Positions 1-8,574 are shown, counted from the first letter of the stretch. The stretch: DNA of 64,000 nt from Christensenellaceae bacterium (GCA_948890655.1 CAQTYU010000002.1:1-64000); one strand, 5' to 3'. Translations and numbers: made by a program. Notes: generated by a model not told the origin, from the sequence alone.

Positions 1-87
1 ACCCGAACGTAAGTGCATCCCCGGTATTAAAATGAAATAATGTGGTTCTTATAAATTTTAAGCCGCCTTCTATCGGGTTACGGTTAA

Positions 88-115
88 AAGCCCGCGCACA
101 TTTGTGCGCGGGCTT
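88..115 (+). terminator. Intrinsic terminator of an upstream gene
   Basis: A 12-bp GC-rich stem (88-99 with 104-115) closes on a 4-base loop and is followed by TAATTTT. It probably ends a plus-strand gene whose last codons lie in the first 40 bases; one frame stops at 38-40, but too little is present to name a product. Confidence 0.7.
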
Positions 116-128
116 AATTTTAAAAATT

Positions 129-157
129 AAAAGGGGTTGCATTGCGCAACCCCTTTT
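129..157. terminator. Bidirectional intrinsic terminator
   Basis: A 12-bp stem (129-140 with 146-157) has A-rich and T-rich flanks on both sides. On the minus strand it lies just past the stop of the small Cys-rich gene at 165, so it is that gene's terminator. Confidence 0.85.
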
Positions 158-164
158 TTTGTGC

Positions 165-386
165 TTAGTTACAACCGCAGCCGCAACCGCTGTTGCAACC
201 GCCGCCGCAAAGCAAGCTGGAAAGCGTGCCGTTCTTCCACATACTGTATAAAAGAGCGATAAGAATAGGGGTGCAGCTACCCGAAAGAACGCCCTCAAGC
301 CCGTTACCGCTGCAGCTCGCCGCAAGCAATAAAAGTATCAGTATCCAAAGGCAGCTATTGTTGCCGCAGTTAGAAAATAAGTTCAT
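165..386 (-). CDS. Small cysteine-rich single-pass membrane protein, unknown function
   Basis: I do not recognise this 73-residue protein. It starts MNLFSNCGNNSC, has one hydrophobic helix (about residues 12-25), a second mildly hydrophobic stretch, and ends in a Gly/Cys tail (CGGGCNSGCGCGCN) that could bind metal or form disulfides. The start at 386 is fixed by an AAGGAGGTC ribosome site 5 bases upstream; a longer frame exists but has no such site. Upstream in the transcript lie two stems: CCTGCGTGG paired with CCACGCAGG (405-413 with 437-445), just before the ribosome site, and another at about 450-479. The gene stands alone and ends at the terminator at 129-157. Short Gly/Cys-tailed proteins occur in clostridia, but no role is inferred here. 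Confidence 0.7.
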   Translation of the reverse strand: MNLFSNCGNNSCLWILILLLLAASCSGNGLEGVLSGSCTPILIALLYSMWKNGTLSSLLCGGGCNSGCGCGCN

Positions 387-539
387 AAGTGACCTCCTTA
401 ACTTCCTGCGTGGCGGTATGTAGAGTATTGATTTTTCCACGCAGGCTTCGTCTGCAAAGGTTTTATAGACCTTTTGCAGTTTCCGTATAGTAAATAATAT
501 TTTATTTTCCTTAAAAATGTTACTGACCTTTTCATTTGC

Positions 540-568
540 TTGAAAATTTGTTTCGGCTGTGCTAAAAT
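540..568 (+). promoter_or_regulatory. Promoter of the ECF/coaX/hom group
   Basis: TTGAAA (540-545), a 17-base spacer and TAAAAT (563-568). The resulting leader of roughly 90 bases contains two hairpins: 580-587 with 599-607, and 632-654. The second lies directly before the CGGAGG ribosome site. Confidence 0.6.
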
Positions 569-667
569 TTATTTGGCTTGCAGCCGCTACTTTTCAGGGC
601 GGACTGCGTATAAGCACTATTATTTTTGCTGCCGATATTCGTTTTCGAAATCGGACGGAGGTTTTTT

Positions 668-1306
668 ATGAAGAAGGACAGGGCTCATTTTGTTGCTTTT
701 GTCGGCGTGATGTTCGCGCTAATTTTCGTGTTGTTTTTGTTGGAAGGCGCAGTCCTTTCCGGGCTTGGTATGACGGCGTGCATTTTGTCGCTTCCCGTGG
801 CAATCGCGCTAAGTATCTATGACGATTGGAAAAAGTCTTTCGTCGGCGGAACGCTTCTCGGGCTTGCGAGCTGTTTGTTTTGTCTGATTTTTGCTTCGCT
901 GTTCATTTTTTACGCAAACCCGCTTATATGTGTTCTACCGCGCTTTTTTATAGGTGTAACGGCTTATTGGACGTATTTCGGGCTTTCTAAGCTGTTTAAA
1001 AAGGCTAAAAGCGTATTTGTAAGGGAAAGTATCCCCGCCGCGATTGCGGGCGTTGTAGGATCGCTTACGAATACCGTATTGTATCTTTTGGCGGTTAATA
1101 TCTGGGCGGGTGATATTATGGGCTCGCTTACGGCAATAATGAACGTTGCCGTGTCTATATTCTTCCCTATAGAACTTGTCGCGTGTCTTGTTCTTGTGCC
1201 GATTTACGTTGCGGTACTTAAAAAAATCAACCACACGCTTATAAACAAACCGAAACCTGTTTTGGAAAGTTCGGAGAAAGTTACTGAAAATGATAATTTG
1301 TCTTGA
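668..1306 (+). CDS. ECF transporter S component, probable pantothenate uptake
   Basis: This 212-residue integral membrane protein has about six hydrophobic helices and a short charged C-terminus, the size and layout of substrate-binding (S) components of energy-coupling-factor vitamin transporters. Such proteins bind a vitamin and dock to a shared EcfAAT module, which is not in this window. The gene overlaps coaX by 17 bases, and coaX phosphorylates pantothenate, so pantothenate is the most likely substrate; this is inferred from context, not from a binding motif. ATG 668 is chosen because CGGAGG lies at 655-660; an in-frame ATG at 626 has no ribosome site. The leader is structured, which leaves room for post-transcriptional control. 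Confidence 0.72.
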   Translation: MKKDRAHFVAFVGVMFALIFVLFLLEGAVLSGLGMTACILSLPVAIALSIYDDWKKSFVGGTLLGLASCLFCLIFASLFIFYANPLICVLPRFFIGVTAYWTYFGLSKLFKKAKSVFVRESIPAAIAGVVGSLTNTVLYLLAVNIWAGDIMGSLTAIMNVAVSIFFPIELVACLVLVPIYVAVLKKINHTLINKPKPVLESSEKVTENDNLS

Positions 1307-2063
1307 CGTTGGTAACACCAATATAAAATTCGCCGTGTACGACGGGGATACCTTGAAACTCAGCTTCCGCGTGGCGACCGAGCACAAAAAGACTTCCGAC
1401 GAGTACGGCGGTCAGCTTTTGAGTATTCTCGGTAACAACGGCATATCGCCGAAAGATATTACGGGCGGGATAATCTCGTCAGTCGTTCCCCAGCTCGACT
1501 ACACACTGGACAGAACGTGCTCGACTTACCTCAAAATTAAGCCCTTGATGCTTGCGCCCGGGCTGAAAACGGGTATGAACCTTAAAGTTGACAACGCAAA
1601 GGAAGTGGGCGCGGACAGGGTCGTTAACAATGTCGCGGCAGTGAGAAAGTATGGTTTTCCGCTAATTATTATCGATTTCGGCACGGCGACTACGTTCAAC
1701 GTTATAAGCGATAAGGGCGATTTTATCGGCGGAGTAATCGCGCCGGGGATAAAAGGTTCTTTGGACAGTTTGGTGAACGGTACGGCGAAGCTTCCTCGCG
1801 TTGAGATAGAGCGCCCCTCGACCGTAATCGGTAAAAATACCGTTACTAATATGCAGTCGGGCATATTTTACGGCTTTGCAGGGCTTGTGGAGTTTTTGGT
1901 TAAAAAAATTAAGCGGGAAATGAAGTGCGAAAACTTAACCGTCGTTGCAACGGGCGGGTTTTCGGAAGTTATAGCAAAAGAAATTTCTTGTATTGATAAG
2001 GTTGACAAACTGTTGACCCTTGACGGCTTGAAATATCTTTACGACCTGAATACGGAGGCATAA
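1290..2063 (+). CDS. coaX: Type III pantothenate kinase
   Basis: CoaX phosphorylates pantothenate with ATP, the first step of coenzyme A synthesis. The 257-residue protein has the ASKHA-fold signatures of the type III family: DVGNTN at residues 6-11 (phosphate 1 loop), GADR at 107-110, and DFGTATT at 129-135. Type III kinases require a monovalent cation and are not inhibited by CoA; that is family knowledge. The gene starts inside the 3' end of the S-component gene, implying translational coupling, and hom follows after 2 bases. Length and motifs are complete. Confidence 0.95.
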   Translation: MIICLDVGNTNIKFAVYDGDTLKLSFRVATEHKKTSDEYGGQLLSILGNNGISPKDITGGIISSVVPQLDYTLDRTCSTYLKIKPLMLAPGLKTGMNLKVDNAKEVGADRVVNNVAAVRKYGFPLIIIDFGTATTFNVISDKGDFIGGVIAPGIKGSLDSLVNGTAKLPRVEIERPSTVIGKNTVTNMQSGIFYGFAGLVEFLVKKIKREMKCENLTVVATGGFSEVIAKEISCIDKVDKLLTLDGLKYLYDLNTEA

Positions 2064-2065
2064 AA

Positions 2066-3346
2066 ATGAAAAAAATTGGCGTAGCAATTCTCGGGCTCGG
2101 CGTTGTCGGCGGCGGTACTTATAAAATACTGACCGAACACAGAGATTTCTATAAGAAAAACCACGGAATAGATATTGCGGTCGAGGGCGTTCTCGAACGC
2201 AACAAAGAGCGCGCGCTTTCGCTTGGTATTGAGGAGAGTAAAATCGCTTCCAACATTGCCGAAATCTGTTCAAATTCCGAAATCGACATCGTTGTCGAGG
2301 TTATAGGCGGAATCGAACCCGCCAAGACCTTCGTGCTTGCCGCGCTGAATTCAGGCAAGTCGGTTGTGACGTCCAATAAGGAGCTGTACTGTAAATACAG
2401 TCACGAGCTTGAAAAAGTCGCTAAAAGGAACGGTTGCGGGCTCTATTTCGAAGCAAGTTGCGTAGGCGGCGTGCCCGTTATCCGCGCTTTGCTTGACAAT
2501 TTACAGGGCAATAAAATTACCTCTTTAACCGGTATAATCAACGGCACGACGAATTATATTCTGACGAAAATGTCAGACGGCGGGGATTCTTACGAGGAAG
2601 TTCTGAAAGAAGCGCAAAAGCTCGGCTACGCAGAAGCGGACCCCACGTCCGACGTCGAGGGCTTTGACGCGGCGTATAAGCTTTCTATACTTTCCAGCCT
2701 GTCTTTCCATACCAAGGTTCCCTATACCGAAATTTACCGCGAGGGAATAACCGGGGTAGACGCAACCGATATACGTTGTGGAAAGATGCTTGGCTACGTT
2801 TTGAAACTGCTTGCCATCGGGAAGTGCGGCGAGAACGGGATAGAAGTCCGTGTTCACCCCGCGTTTATAAAGGCTTCTCATCCGCTTGCGAGTGTTAGCG
2901 ACAGCTACAACGCAGTGTTCATTAAGGGTGACTCCGTCGACGACGTTATGCTTTACGGCAGAGGCGCTGGCGCATTGCCTACGGGCAGTGCTATCGTCGG
3001 AGATATTATTTACTGTGCTACCCATCAGGGCAACAATTATTCTACGTTCAAAAATACGGAAAAAGCCGACCCTGCTACGAAATTCATTCGAAATTTCGAA
3101 AGCGAGTACTATTTACGTTTATTCGTTGAGGATAGAGCGGGCGTACTTTCGAAAATAACTTCGATTTTTTCTAAGCACGGCATAAGCGTCGCGCAGGTTA
3201 ATCAGGAAGAAGCGGGAAACGGTTTGGTGCCGCTGATTATCATTACCCATACAACGCTTGAAAACAGCGTAAAAAAAGCCGTAAACGACATCAACGCACT
3301 TTCGGGCGGTTCTAAAGTTTTATCGGTTATAAGAGTAGTTTCCTAA
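2066..3346 (+). CDS. hom: Homoserine dehydrogenase with ACT domain
   Basis: Hom reduces aspartate semialdehyde to homoserine, the branch point to threonine and methionine. The 426-residue protein has an N-terminal Rossmann motif (GLGVVGGGTYK, about residues 10-20), the family motif NGTTNYILTKM in the catalytic domain, and a C-terminal ACT domain (about 350-426, starting near LRLFVEDRAGVLSKI) that usually gives feedback inhibition by threonine. GGAGG lies 7 bases before the ATG. The gene is the last of a three-gene transcript that ends at a strong terminator. It has no obvious pathway link to CoA, although aspartate also feeds beta-alanine. Confidence 0.96.
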   Translation: MKKIGVAILGLGVVGGGTYKILTEHRDFYKKNHGIDIAVEGVLERNKERALSLGIEESKIASNIAEICSNSEIDIVVEVIGGIEPAKTFVLAALNSGKSVVTSNKELYCKYSHELEKVAKRNGCGLYFEASCVGGVPVIRALLDNLQGNKITSLTGIINGTTNYILTKMSDGGDSYEEVLKEAQKLGYAEADPTSDVEGFDAAYKLSILSSLSFHTKVPYTEIYREGITGVDATDIRCGKMLGYVLKLLAIGKCGENGIEVRVHPAFIKASHPLASVSDSYNAVFIKGDSVDDVMLYGRGAGALPTGSAIVGDIIYCATHQGNNYSTFKNTEKADPATKFIRNFESEYYLRLFVEDRAGVLSKITSIFSKHGISVAQVNQEEAGNGLVPLIIITHTTLENSVKKAVNDINALSGGSKVLSVIRVVS

Positions 3347-3355
3347 ACATTATTT

Positions 3356-3396
3356 AAAAAGAAGTCCGCGCCTATAAAAGGCGCGGACTTCTTTTT
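3356..3396. terminator. Bidirectional terminator between hom and potD
   Basis: A 17-bp stem (3356-3372 with 3380-3396) with A5 and T5 ends terminates both converging transcripts. The potD stop codon overlaps its edge. Confidence 0.92.
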
Positions 3397-4924
3397 ATTC
3401 TTCAATTTTCTTATACCCTTTTTTAGGCTTGTGTTTTATAAACAGCTTGTATCTGAATGCGTACAGCACGGCGGCAACGGCTACAAGAGCGACCACGCCG
3501 CAGATAATACCAACTGTCACAGGCGAAATATCGAGTAGGTCCAAGCACCGCACGTTTATCCACATCTGGTTTATTTCAGCCAGCTTGTCGCCGAAATCGA
3601 GCATTACCACGCTTCTGTTCTTAACGTTTTCAGGCGGGTACTGCGCAAACAGTTGCCTTCCGCGGTTGATAACCTGTCCGTCACCGTCCTCGATTTCAAA
3701 GCAACTTCTGTCGGCGCTGATTATATATTTCTCGTCGTCGCCAAAAAAGTATCTTAAGTCATAGTCGATTGTTTCCACGTCGTCCTCCGCGCCGTAGTTC
3801 CAATCGAGATACTCGAAAACGGTATCGCCCGCAATGGCGGAGGTGTAACCTATATAGTACATATTCCTTACGGCGTTGTCGGGGCGGGAGAGGAAGTTGA
3901 CGAACGCCTCGGCGGCTTCTTTCCTTTGCGCGTTGCCGTCAATTCCGTTTTTCAGCATTACCCAACCGTCGAACCACAGGTTCGCGCATTCGTCGGGAAC
4001 GGAATACCACAGCTCGGTTCCGTTTGTTTCGTCGGTTTCGGCTTCGTCCATAATAGTTATAGCGTCGCCCGACCATTGATAGTTGGCAATGACTTTCCCC
4101 GTAACCATATCCGCTTTTCCCGCGTCGGTTTCGAATGAGTAAACGTTTTCTTTTATTCTCTTTAAAACGTCCTCGGCTTGCGCAATAGTTTCGCTGTCGG
4201 TATCGTTTAAAAGCGAGCTCAGTTGTACCGAGGACAGTTCGGACGAAGTCAGCGTTTCGCTGTTGATTATGCCAAGAGTGGCGAAGTATGCATCGCGTAC
4301 GTTGTCTTTTATCGTAACCTGCTTTTTATAGTTCTCATTTAAAAGAATATTCCAGGTCGCAACGTCGGCTTCATCAGCGATTTTGTCAGGGTTATAGACA
4401 ATTCCGGTCGTTCCCCACATATAGCAAGCGGCGTAATTCTTCCATTCGTATTGCGTAAATACGCTGTCGATATAGGGTGATACGTTGTTTGCGTAATAGT
4501 TTTCTTCCCCGCCGAACGATAAAAATTCCTCGGAATACTCTTCGATTTTATCCTCCGCCAAAAGCTTCATTATCATATAGTCGGAGGGGCACACAAGGTC
4601 GTACTCGTCGCCTAGACTAAGGCGGTTGTATAAGTCCTCGTTTGTACCGAAAGTGGAGTACTCGACCTTGACCTTGAAGCCGTGGTCGCCATTGTTGAAC
4701 CATTCGGTGAAATCGTCGTAAACGGCGTTCTCTCCGAAAATTGTTCCGCTCTCAAGTTCGATAGCTTCTTCTTCGTCCCAGCGACCTAAGTCGATATATT
4801 CTTCCCAGCTACACACGCGCAGGGTAACGACGTCTTCGGCGTCGGCACAGCCCGTAAAAGCAAGCGCAGACGCACCGACAAGACAGGCGGCTGCAACCAA
4901 AACGATATTTTTAAATCTTTTCAC
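3395..4924 (-). CDS. potD: Polyamine ABC transporter substrate-binding lipoprotein with C-terminal membrane anchor
   Basis: This is the extracellular spermidine/putrescine-binding component of the Pot transporter. The 509-residue protein begins with a lipoprotein signal (hydrophobic core, then LAFTGC with the lipid-modified Cys near residue 26) and continues with a periplasmic-binding-protein type 2 fold; PSDYMIMKL and the acidic ligand-site region resemble PotD. Unlike the usual form of about 350-370 residues, it is longer and ends in a transmembrane helix (about 465-490) followed by a Lys/Arg-rich tail, so it may be anchored at both ends. It is the last gene of potABCD and overlaps potC by 14 bases. 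Polyamine specificity rests on the operon's family resemblance and is not proven. Confidence 0.88.
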   Translation of the reverse strand: MKRFKNIVLVAAACLVGASALAFTGCADAEDVVTLRVCSWEEYIDLGRWDEEEAIELESGTIFGENAVYDDFTEWFNNGDHGFKVKVEYSTFGTNEDLYNRLSLGDEYDLVCPSDYMIMKLLAEDKIEEYSEEFLSFGGEENYYANNVSPYIDSVFTQYEWKNYAACYMWGTTGIVYNPDKIADEADVATWNILLNENYKKQVTIKDNVRDAYFATLGIINSETLTSSELSSVQLSSLLNDTDSETIAQAEDVLKRIKENVYSFETDAGKADMVTGKVIANYQWSGDAITIMDEAETDETNGTELWYSVPDECANLWFDGWVMLKNGIDGNAQRKEAAEAFVNFLSRPDNAVRNMYYIGYTSAIAGDTVFEYLDWNYGAEDDVETIDYDLRYFFGDDEKYIISADRSCFEIEDGDGQVINRGRQLFAQYPPENVKNRSVVMLDFGDKLAEINQMWINVRCLDLLDISPVTVGIICGVVALVAVAAVLYAFRYKLFIKHKPKKGYKKIEE

Positions 4925-5717
4925 GCTTAGCCTCCTTTTTTTTGCTTGACGTCACGTTCATAACTACGACAACTACGATTACAATTAAGAAAATGAGGGT
5001 AGACAGTGCCCAAAGCGCTGTTTTAACTTCGGTTTGACTGCCTTTGGTGGCGTTCACGACGTAAGTGCTTATGGTGTCGAACGTCGAGGGCTTCGTATAG
5101 GTTGTGATGAAATAATCGTCCAAAGAGAGGGTCACTGCAAGCATAAAGCCCGAAAGTATCCCCGGTATCAACTGGGGCAGAACCACCTTAAAAAGCGCCT
5201 GCGCGGGAGTCGCGCCGAGGTCGAGCGCCGCCTCGTATAGGCTGTTATCCATTTGTTTCAGTTTGGGCAATATCGAGAGGTAAACGAAGGGCGTCGTAAG
5301 TACGATATGCCCTATCCCGAGCGGAATATAGGTATCCTTGCTGACGCGGAGCATAACAATCATAAGTATGCACAGCGAAAAGCCCGTTACAATATCCGCG
5401 TTGACGACGGGTATTTGGTTTGCGGTATTTATCAGTGTTTTTGTCAGCTTTCTAGAATAATATGTACCTATCGCGCCAAAAGCCGCAAGCACGGTAGAGA
5501 TGCACGCGCAAACGAGGGCGAGAAGAATAGTTCCGAAAATCATATTTCTGAGTTCTTCGTTTTTGAAAAGGTTTATATAGTTTTCGAACGAGAACCCGCC
5601 CATAGCCCCGCCCACGACCGTGGCTTCGGTTAAGGAGTAAACAGCAAGCACCAGAATGGGTATATAGATAAACAGAAGCACAACGGCAAGCCATATCACT
5701 TTTAAATATTTTTTCAT
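4911..5717 (-). CDS. potC: Polyamine ABC transporter permease PotC
   Basis: PotC is one of two inner-membrane permeases of the polyamine importer. The 268-residue protein has about six transmembrane helices and the EAA-loop that contacts the ATPase (EAALDLGATPAQALFKVVLP, about residues 162-181). It overlaps potB by 4 bases upstream and potD by 14 bases downstream, so translation is coupled through the operon. Length is normal for the family. Confidence 0.92.
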   Translation of the reverse strand: MKKYLKVIWLAVVLLFIYIPILVLAVYSLTEATVVGGAMGGFSFENYINLFKNEELRNMIFGTILLALVCACISTVLAAFGAIGTYYSRKLTKTLINTANQIPVVNADIVTGFSLCILMIVMLRVSKDTYIPLGIGHIVLTTPFVYLSILPKLKQMDNSLYEAALDLGATPAQALFKVVLPQLIPGILSGFMLAVTLSLDDYFITTYTKPSTFDTISTYVVNATKGSQTEVKTALWALSTLIFLIVIVVVVVMNVTSSKKKEAKREKI

Positions 5718-6514
5718 AATATAGCCACCCTCTTGTCTTTTTCGTTATCGCTGAAACGGTTCGTTACCAGCGTTACTATAAATACGATAATGAGAAGCAC
5801 CAACGAGATAAGCGAACCGTTGTTCCAATCGTATGCGCTGAAATAACTGAATATTAAACTGCCCGGTATGAAAGTGCTGTTATACAGCATATCCAAAACG
5901 ACGTAGTTCGTCATCGAGGGCAGAAGCACCATTGTTACGCCCGAAACTATTCCGGGTACCGAAAGGGGTAAAGTCACGCGTAAAAATACGGTAAATTTAT
6001 TTGCACCCAAGTCGGAGGCGGCTTCCAGAAGACTGTTGTCAAGCTTTAAAAGCGAGGTGTAAAGCGGTAAAATCATAAACGGCAAAAAGTCGTAAGTCAT
6101 ACCTATCACCGAATTTAAAAAGGGATAGGCGGAGATATTTCCCTCTAAAACCGACAGAATTTCTTTCAGCGCGGTAATTCTCAGTGTGAAGTTTATCCAC
6201 ATCGGTAAAATGAATAAAAGAAGTAACACGTACTTTTTCTTGAATTTGCTTCTTGCAAGAATATAGGCGGTGGGGTAAGCGATTATAAGACATACCAAAG
6301 TCGTAACGATAGCCACCGCAAAGCCGTATAAAAGCGTACCGATTGTGTTGGTGTTTGTAAAGAAGTTCACGAAGTTATCAAACGTGAAGTTGCCTTGTCC
6401 GTTCGTAAAAGCGTAATAAAAGATAACGATTAAAGGTGCAATAACGAACAGAATCAAAAACGCTGCATAGGGTATGCACAGGTGCTTTCTGTTAAAACAC
6501 AGACCTTTCATCAT
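5714..6514 (-). CDS. potB: Polyamine ABC transporter permease PotB
   Basis: PotB is the second permease, pairing with PotC. The 266-residue protein has six predicted transmembrane helices and an EAA-loop ([20 protein letters not shown], near residues 163-182). Its start overlaps the potA stop by 4 bases and its end overlaps potC by 4 bases. The two adjacent methionines at the start make the exact first residue uncertain by one codon. Confidence 0.92.
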   Translation of the reverse strand: MMKGLCFNRKHLCIPYAAFLILFVIAPLIVIFYYAFTNGQGNFTFDNFVNFFTNTNTIGTLLYGFAVAIVTTLVCLIIAYPTAYILARSKFKKKYVLLLLFILPMWINFTLRITALKEILSVLEGNISAYPFLNSVIGMTYDFLPFMILPLYTSLLKLDNSLLEAASDLGANKFTVFLRVTLPLSVPGIVSGVTMVLLPSMTNYVVLDMLYNSTFIPGSLIFSYFSAYDWNNGSLISLVLLIIVFIVTLVTNRFSDNEKDKRVAIL

Positions 6515-8022
6515 TTATCCTCTCCTACAGGCTTTAAAACAAGCTTAATCTTATCTTTGGGGATTATGATGCTTACAAGGTCGCCCGTGTTCCAGGTGTC
6601 GGGGCAGGAAAGAACGTAATCTTCCTCGTTTTCTTCCGTCCTGACAATGTAACGGTAGTGGTCGCCCTTGTAAATCATAGAAATTATATTGCCCTGCGCG
6701 CCGCCTGCGTCCTTATCGTCGCTCATCTGAATGTCGTGCGTGTCAACTTCGACGTCAACTTCGACGCCCGTCATGTCAATTTTTTCGCCGCTTGCGGTAA
6801 TGAGATAACCCTCTTCGTCCAGACGGGAGGCGGGGTAAAGCTGGGTTACGTCGCACTCGAATTCGCCGTCGCCGAATTTTACTGTGTTGTTTTTGGTAAT
6901 TTCGCCGTCGTACTTGTTGACGGTATAGACCTTTTCCATAAGGTGAATGCCGTCGGGCTCGATTCTCATACCTATAGTACTTCCGACGGGTGCGGTAGAG
7001 GTGCTTTGTATTATAATTTCGAACTTGCCTATAGCTACGGTTATTTCGTAATGCACGCCCTTAAATACGGAAGATATTACCTTGCCTTTCAAGTGCCCCT
7101 CGGCAGGACTGCAAATTTTAATATCCTCGGGGCGAACGACTACGTCCACAAGCTGATTTATCTCGTAATCGTCAAGACAGTCAAACGTCGCGCCGCAGAA
7201 CTTGACTTTAAGGTTGCCCACTACGGTGCCGTTGAATATGTTACTTTCGCCTATAAAGTCGGCAACGAAGGTGTTTACAGGCTCGTTATAAATCTCGGTG
7301 GGGGTGCCAATCTGCTGGATATCGCCGTCGTTTATGACGACGATTTTGTCAGACATAGTAAGCGCTTCTTCCTGGTCGTGCGTGACGTAAATAAAGGTTA
7401 TGCCGAGTTTTTTGTGCATATTTTTCAGCTCTATCTGCATCTCTTTGCGCATTTTAAGGTCAAGCGCGCCCAAAGGCTCGTCCAAAAGAAGAATTTCGGG
7501 CTCGTTGACGATTGCGCGCGCAATGGCGATACGCTGTTGCTGTCCGCCTGAAAGCGTGGCAACGCTGCGCTTTTCAAACCCCTCCAGGTCGACGATTTCA
7601 AGCGCTTTTTTGACTTTTTTATCGATTTCGGCTTTCGTAAGCCGTTCCTTTTTCGTATACCTGTCGCCTTTGTCGTTCGCGTAAGTGTTTTCAATCTTTT
7701 TAAGCCGTAAACCGAACGCAATGTTTTCGTATACGTTGAGGTGAGGGAAGAGGGCGTACTTCTGGAATACGGTGTTTACGGGTCTTTTATTCGGCGGAAG
7801 GCGGCTTATATCCTCGCCGTTAAGTAAAATTTTACCCGAAGTAGGTAGTTCGAAGCCCGCAATCATTCTCAAAGTCGTGGTCTTTCCGCAACCAGAGGGT
7901 CCCAAAAAGGTGACGAATTCACCCTTTTTCACTTCAAGATTAAAGTTATCGACGGCGATAGTGTCGTCATCGAATACCTTTTTGACATCGATTAGTTCAA
8001 TAATGTTTTCGCTTTTGCTCAT
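6511..8022 (-). CDS. potA: Polyamine ABC transporter ATP-binding protein with long C-terminal region
   Basis: PotA hydrolyses ATP to drive polyamine import. Visible motifs are Walker [10 protein letters not shown] (41-49), signature LSGGQQQR (157-164), Walker B with LLLDEP (178-183), and the switch His in THDQEEAL. At 503 residues it is much longer than the usual 360-380. It carries a Lys-rich insert (about 110-131) in the helical subdomain and, after the first TOBE-like region (about 290-370), a second region (about 380-503) that looks like another TOBE unit. It is the first gene of potABCD. CGGAG at 8030-8034 sets the ATG, and a long structured leader ending in a terminator-like hairpin precedes it. 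Confidence 0.92.
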   Translation of the reverse strand: MSKSENIIELIDVKKVFDDDTIAVDNFNLEVKKGEFVTFLGPSGCGKTTTLRMIAGFELPTSGKILLNGEDISRLPPNKRPVNTVFQKYALFPHLNVYENIAFGLRLKKIENTYANDKGDRYTKKERLTKAEIDKKVKKALEIVDLEGFEKRSVATLSGGQQQRIAIARAIVNEPEILLLDEPLGALDLKMRKEMQIELKNMHKKLGITFIYVTHDQEEALTMSDKIVVINDGDIQQIGTPTEIYNEPVNTFVADFIGESNIFNGTVVGNLKVKFCGATFDCLDDYEINQLVDVVVRPEDIKICSPAEGHLKGKVISSVFKGVHYEITVAIGKFEIIIQSTSTAPVGSTIGMRIEPDGIHLMEKVYTVNKYDGEITKNNTVKFGDGEFECDVTQLYPASRLDEEGYLITASGEKIDMTGVEVDVEVDTHDIQMSDDKDAGGAQGNIISMIYKGDHYRYIVRTEENEEDYVLSCPDTWNTGDLVSIIIPKDKIKLVLKPVGEDK

Positions 8023-8299
8023 ATCCGCACTCCGTTACATAAAAAATAAAGGCGGCCCAGAAAGCCGTCTTTTACCGTAAATGCACGTGCGTGCATATAT
8101 GTTTCGTGTTTTTGGACTTTTTTTAGAGTCTATATAGCAAATACTTTTACTACTCTTATTGACCGTTTCACAAGTGACGCCCTTTCAAGGCTTTGATTAT
8201 AAAGTAATCAACTTATAAAATTTGAGCTCTTAACTCAATCAATAATGCGGCGAAAGCCGCGCGGGTATTTGCGTGAACTCTTGTAAGTCCGATACCAGT
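8023..8299 (-). promoter_or_regulatory. Structured 5' leader of potABCD with terminator-like hairpin (candidate riboswitch or attenuator)
   Basis: The predicted transcript starts near 8299 and runs about 277 bases to the potA ATG. Reading 5' to 3' on the minus strand: a stem 8296-8292 with 8268-8264 enclosing an inner GGACTT/GAGTTC hairpin; a GC hairpin at 8260-8247; a 7-bp hairpin at 8211-8193; a small hairpin at 8191-8179; a hairpin ATGCAC/GTGCAT at 8096-8081; and an 8-9-bp stem at 8072-8048 (one mismatch) followed by TTTATTTTTT. The last element resembles an intrinsic terminator and lies 14 bases before the ribosome site. I could not match the leader to a known riboswitch class. Confidence 0.5.
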
Positions 8300-8305
8300 A
8301 AGTTG

Positions 8306-8334
8306 AGTATAAAATAAAATATTACGATTGTCAA
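8306..8334 (-). promoter_or_regulatory. Promoter of potABCD
   Basis: On the minus strand: TTGACA (8334-8329), a 17-base spacer, TATACT (8311-8306). It is close to the sigma-A consensus and implies a long untranslated leader before potA. Together with the leader it accounts for most of the 408 bases without a gene between potA and the tRNA; the remainder, 8335-8431, is AT-rich and I see nothing else in it. Confidence 0.72.
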
Positions 8335-8431
8335 ATAATTTTTATTATATATTTTCATTTTTTAAATTTAAGAATAGAGGGGTCAAATAAGTTGATTTTT
8401 TGTTTAAAATCATTTAGAATTATTAAGCAAT

Positions 8432-8522
8432 GCGGAGATGGCTGAGCGGTTTAAGGCGCACGATTGGAAATCGTGTGACGGCTAATACCCGTCCGGAGGT
8501 TCAAATCCTCTTCTCCGCGCCA
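8432..8522 (+). tRNA. tRNA-Ser (GGA)
   Basis: The acceptor arms GCGGAGA and TCTCCGC pair perfectly. The anticodon stem CACGA/TCGTG holds the loop TTGGAAA, giving anticodon GGA (UCC/UCU codons). The long variable arm typical of serine tRNAs is present (GACGGCTAATACCCGTC), and CCA is encoded. Confidence 0.97.
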
Positions 8523-8529
8523 GAATCGG

Positions 8530-8551
8530 GCGCCCTTTAAGGGCGCTTTTT
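8530..8551 (+). terminator. Terminator after tRNA-Ser
   Basis: GCGCCC-TTTAA-GGGCGC followed by TTTTT, eight bases after the encoded CCA. Confidence 0.8.
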
Positions 8552-8574
8552 AATTATCAAACGGGGGCCAGAAA

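Noticed and set aside
1..41. Possible 3' end of a plus-strand gene (frame stopping at 38-40).
   Set aside because: Only about twelve codons are visible and another frame also stops nearby; no product can be supported.
6658..7551. Long plus-strand open frame opposite potA.
   Set aside because: It is antisense to a clear ABC ATPase, has no family features, and is explained by codon bias.
8081..8140. A 19-codon plus-strand frame (ATG 8081) in the pot leader.
   Set aside because: No ribosome site, and it lies in the transcribed leader of the opposite strand.
8264..8296. Resemblance of the first pot-leader stem to the c-di-GMP-I riboswitch (ACGCAA in the internal loop).
   Set aside because: The opposite loop, the tetraloop receptor helix and the following conserved segments of c-di-GMP-I are absent.
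8225..8311. Three-way junction closed by ACTCAA/TTGAGT in the pot leader.
   Set aside because: One arm of the closing stem overlaps the -10 box, so it would not be in the transcript if the promoter call is right.
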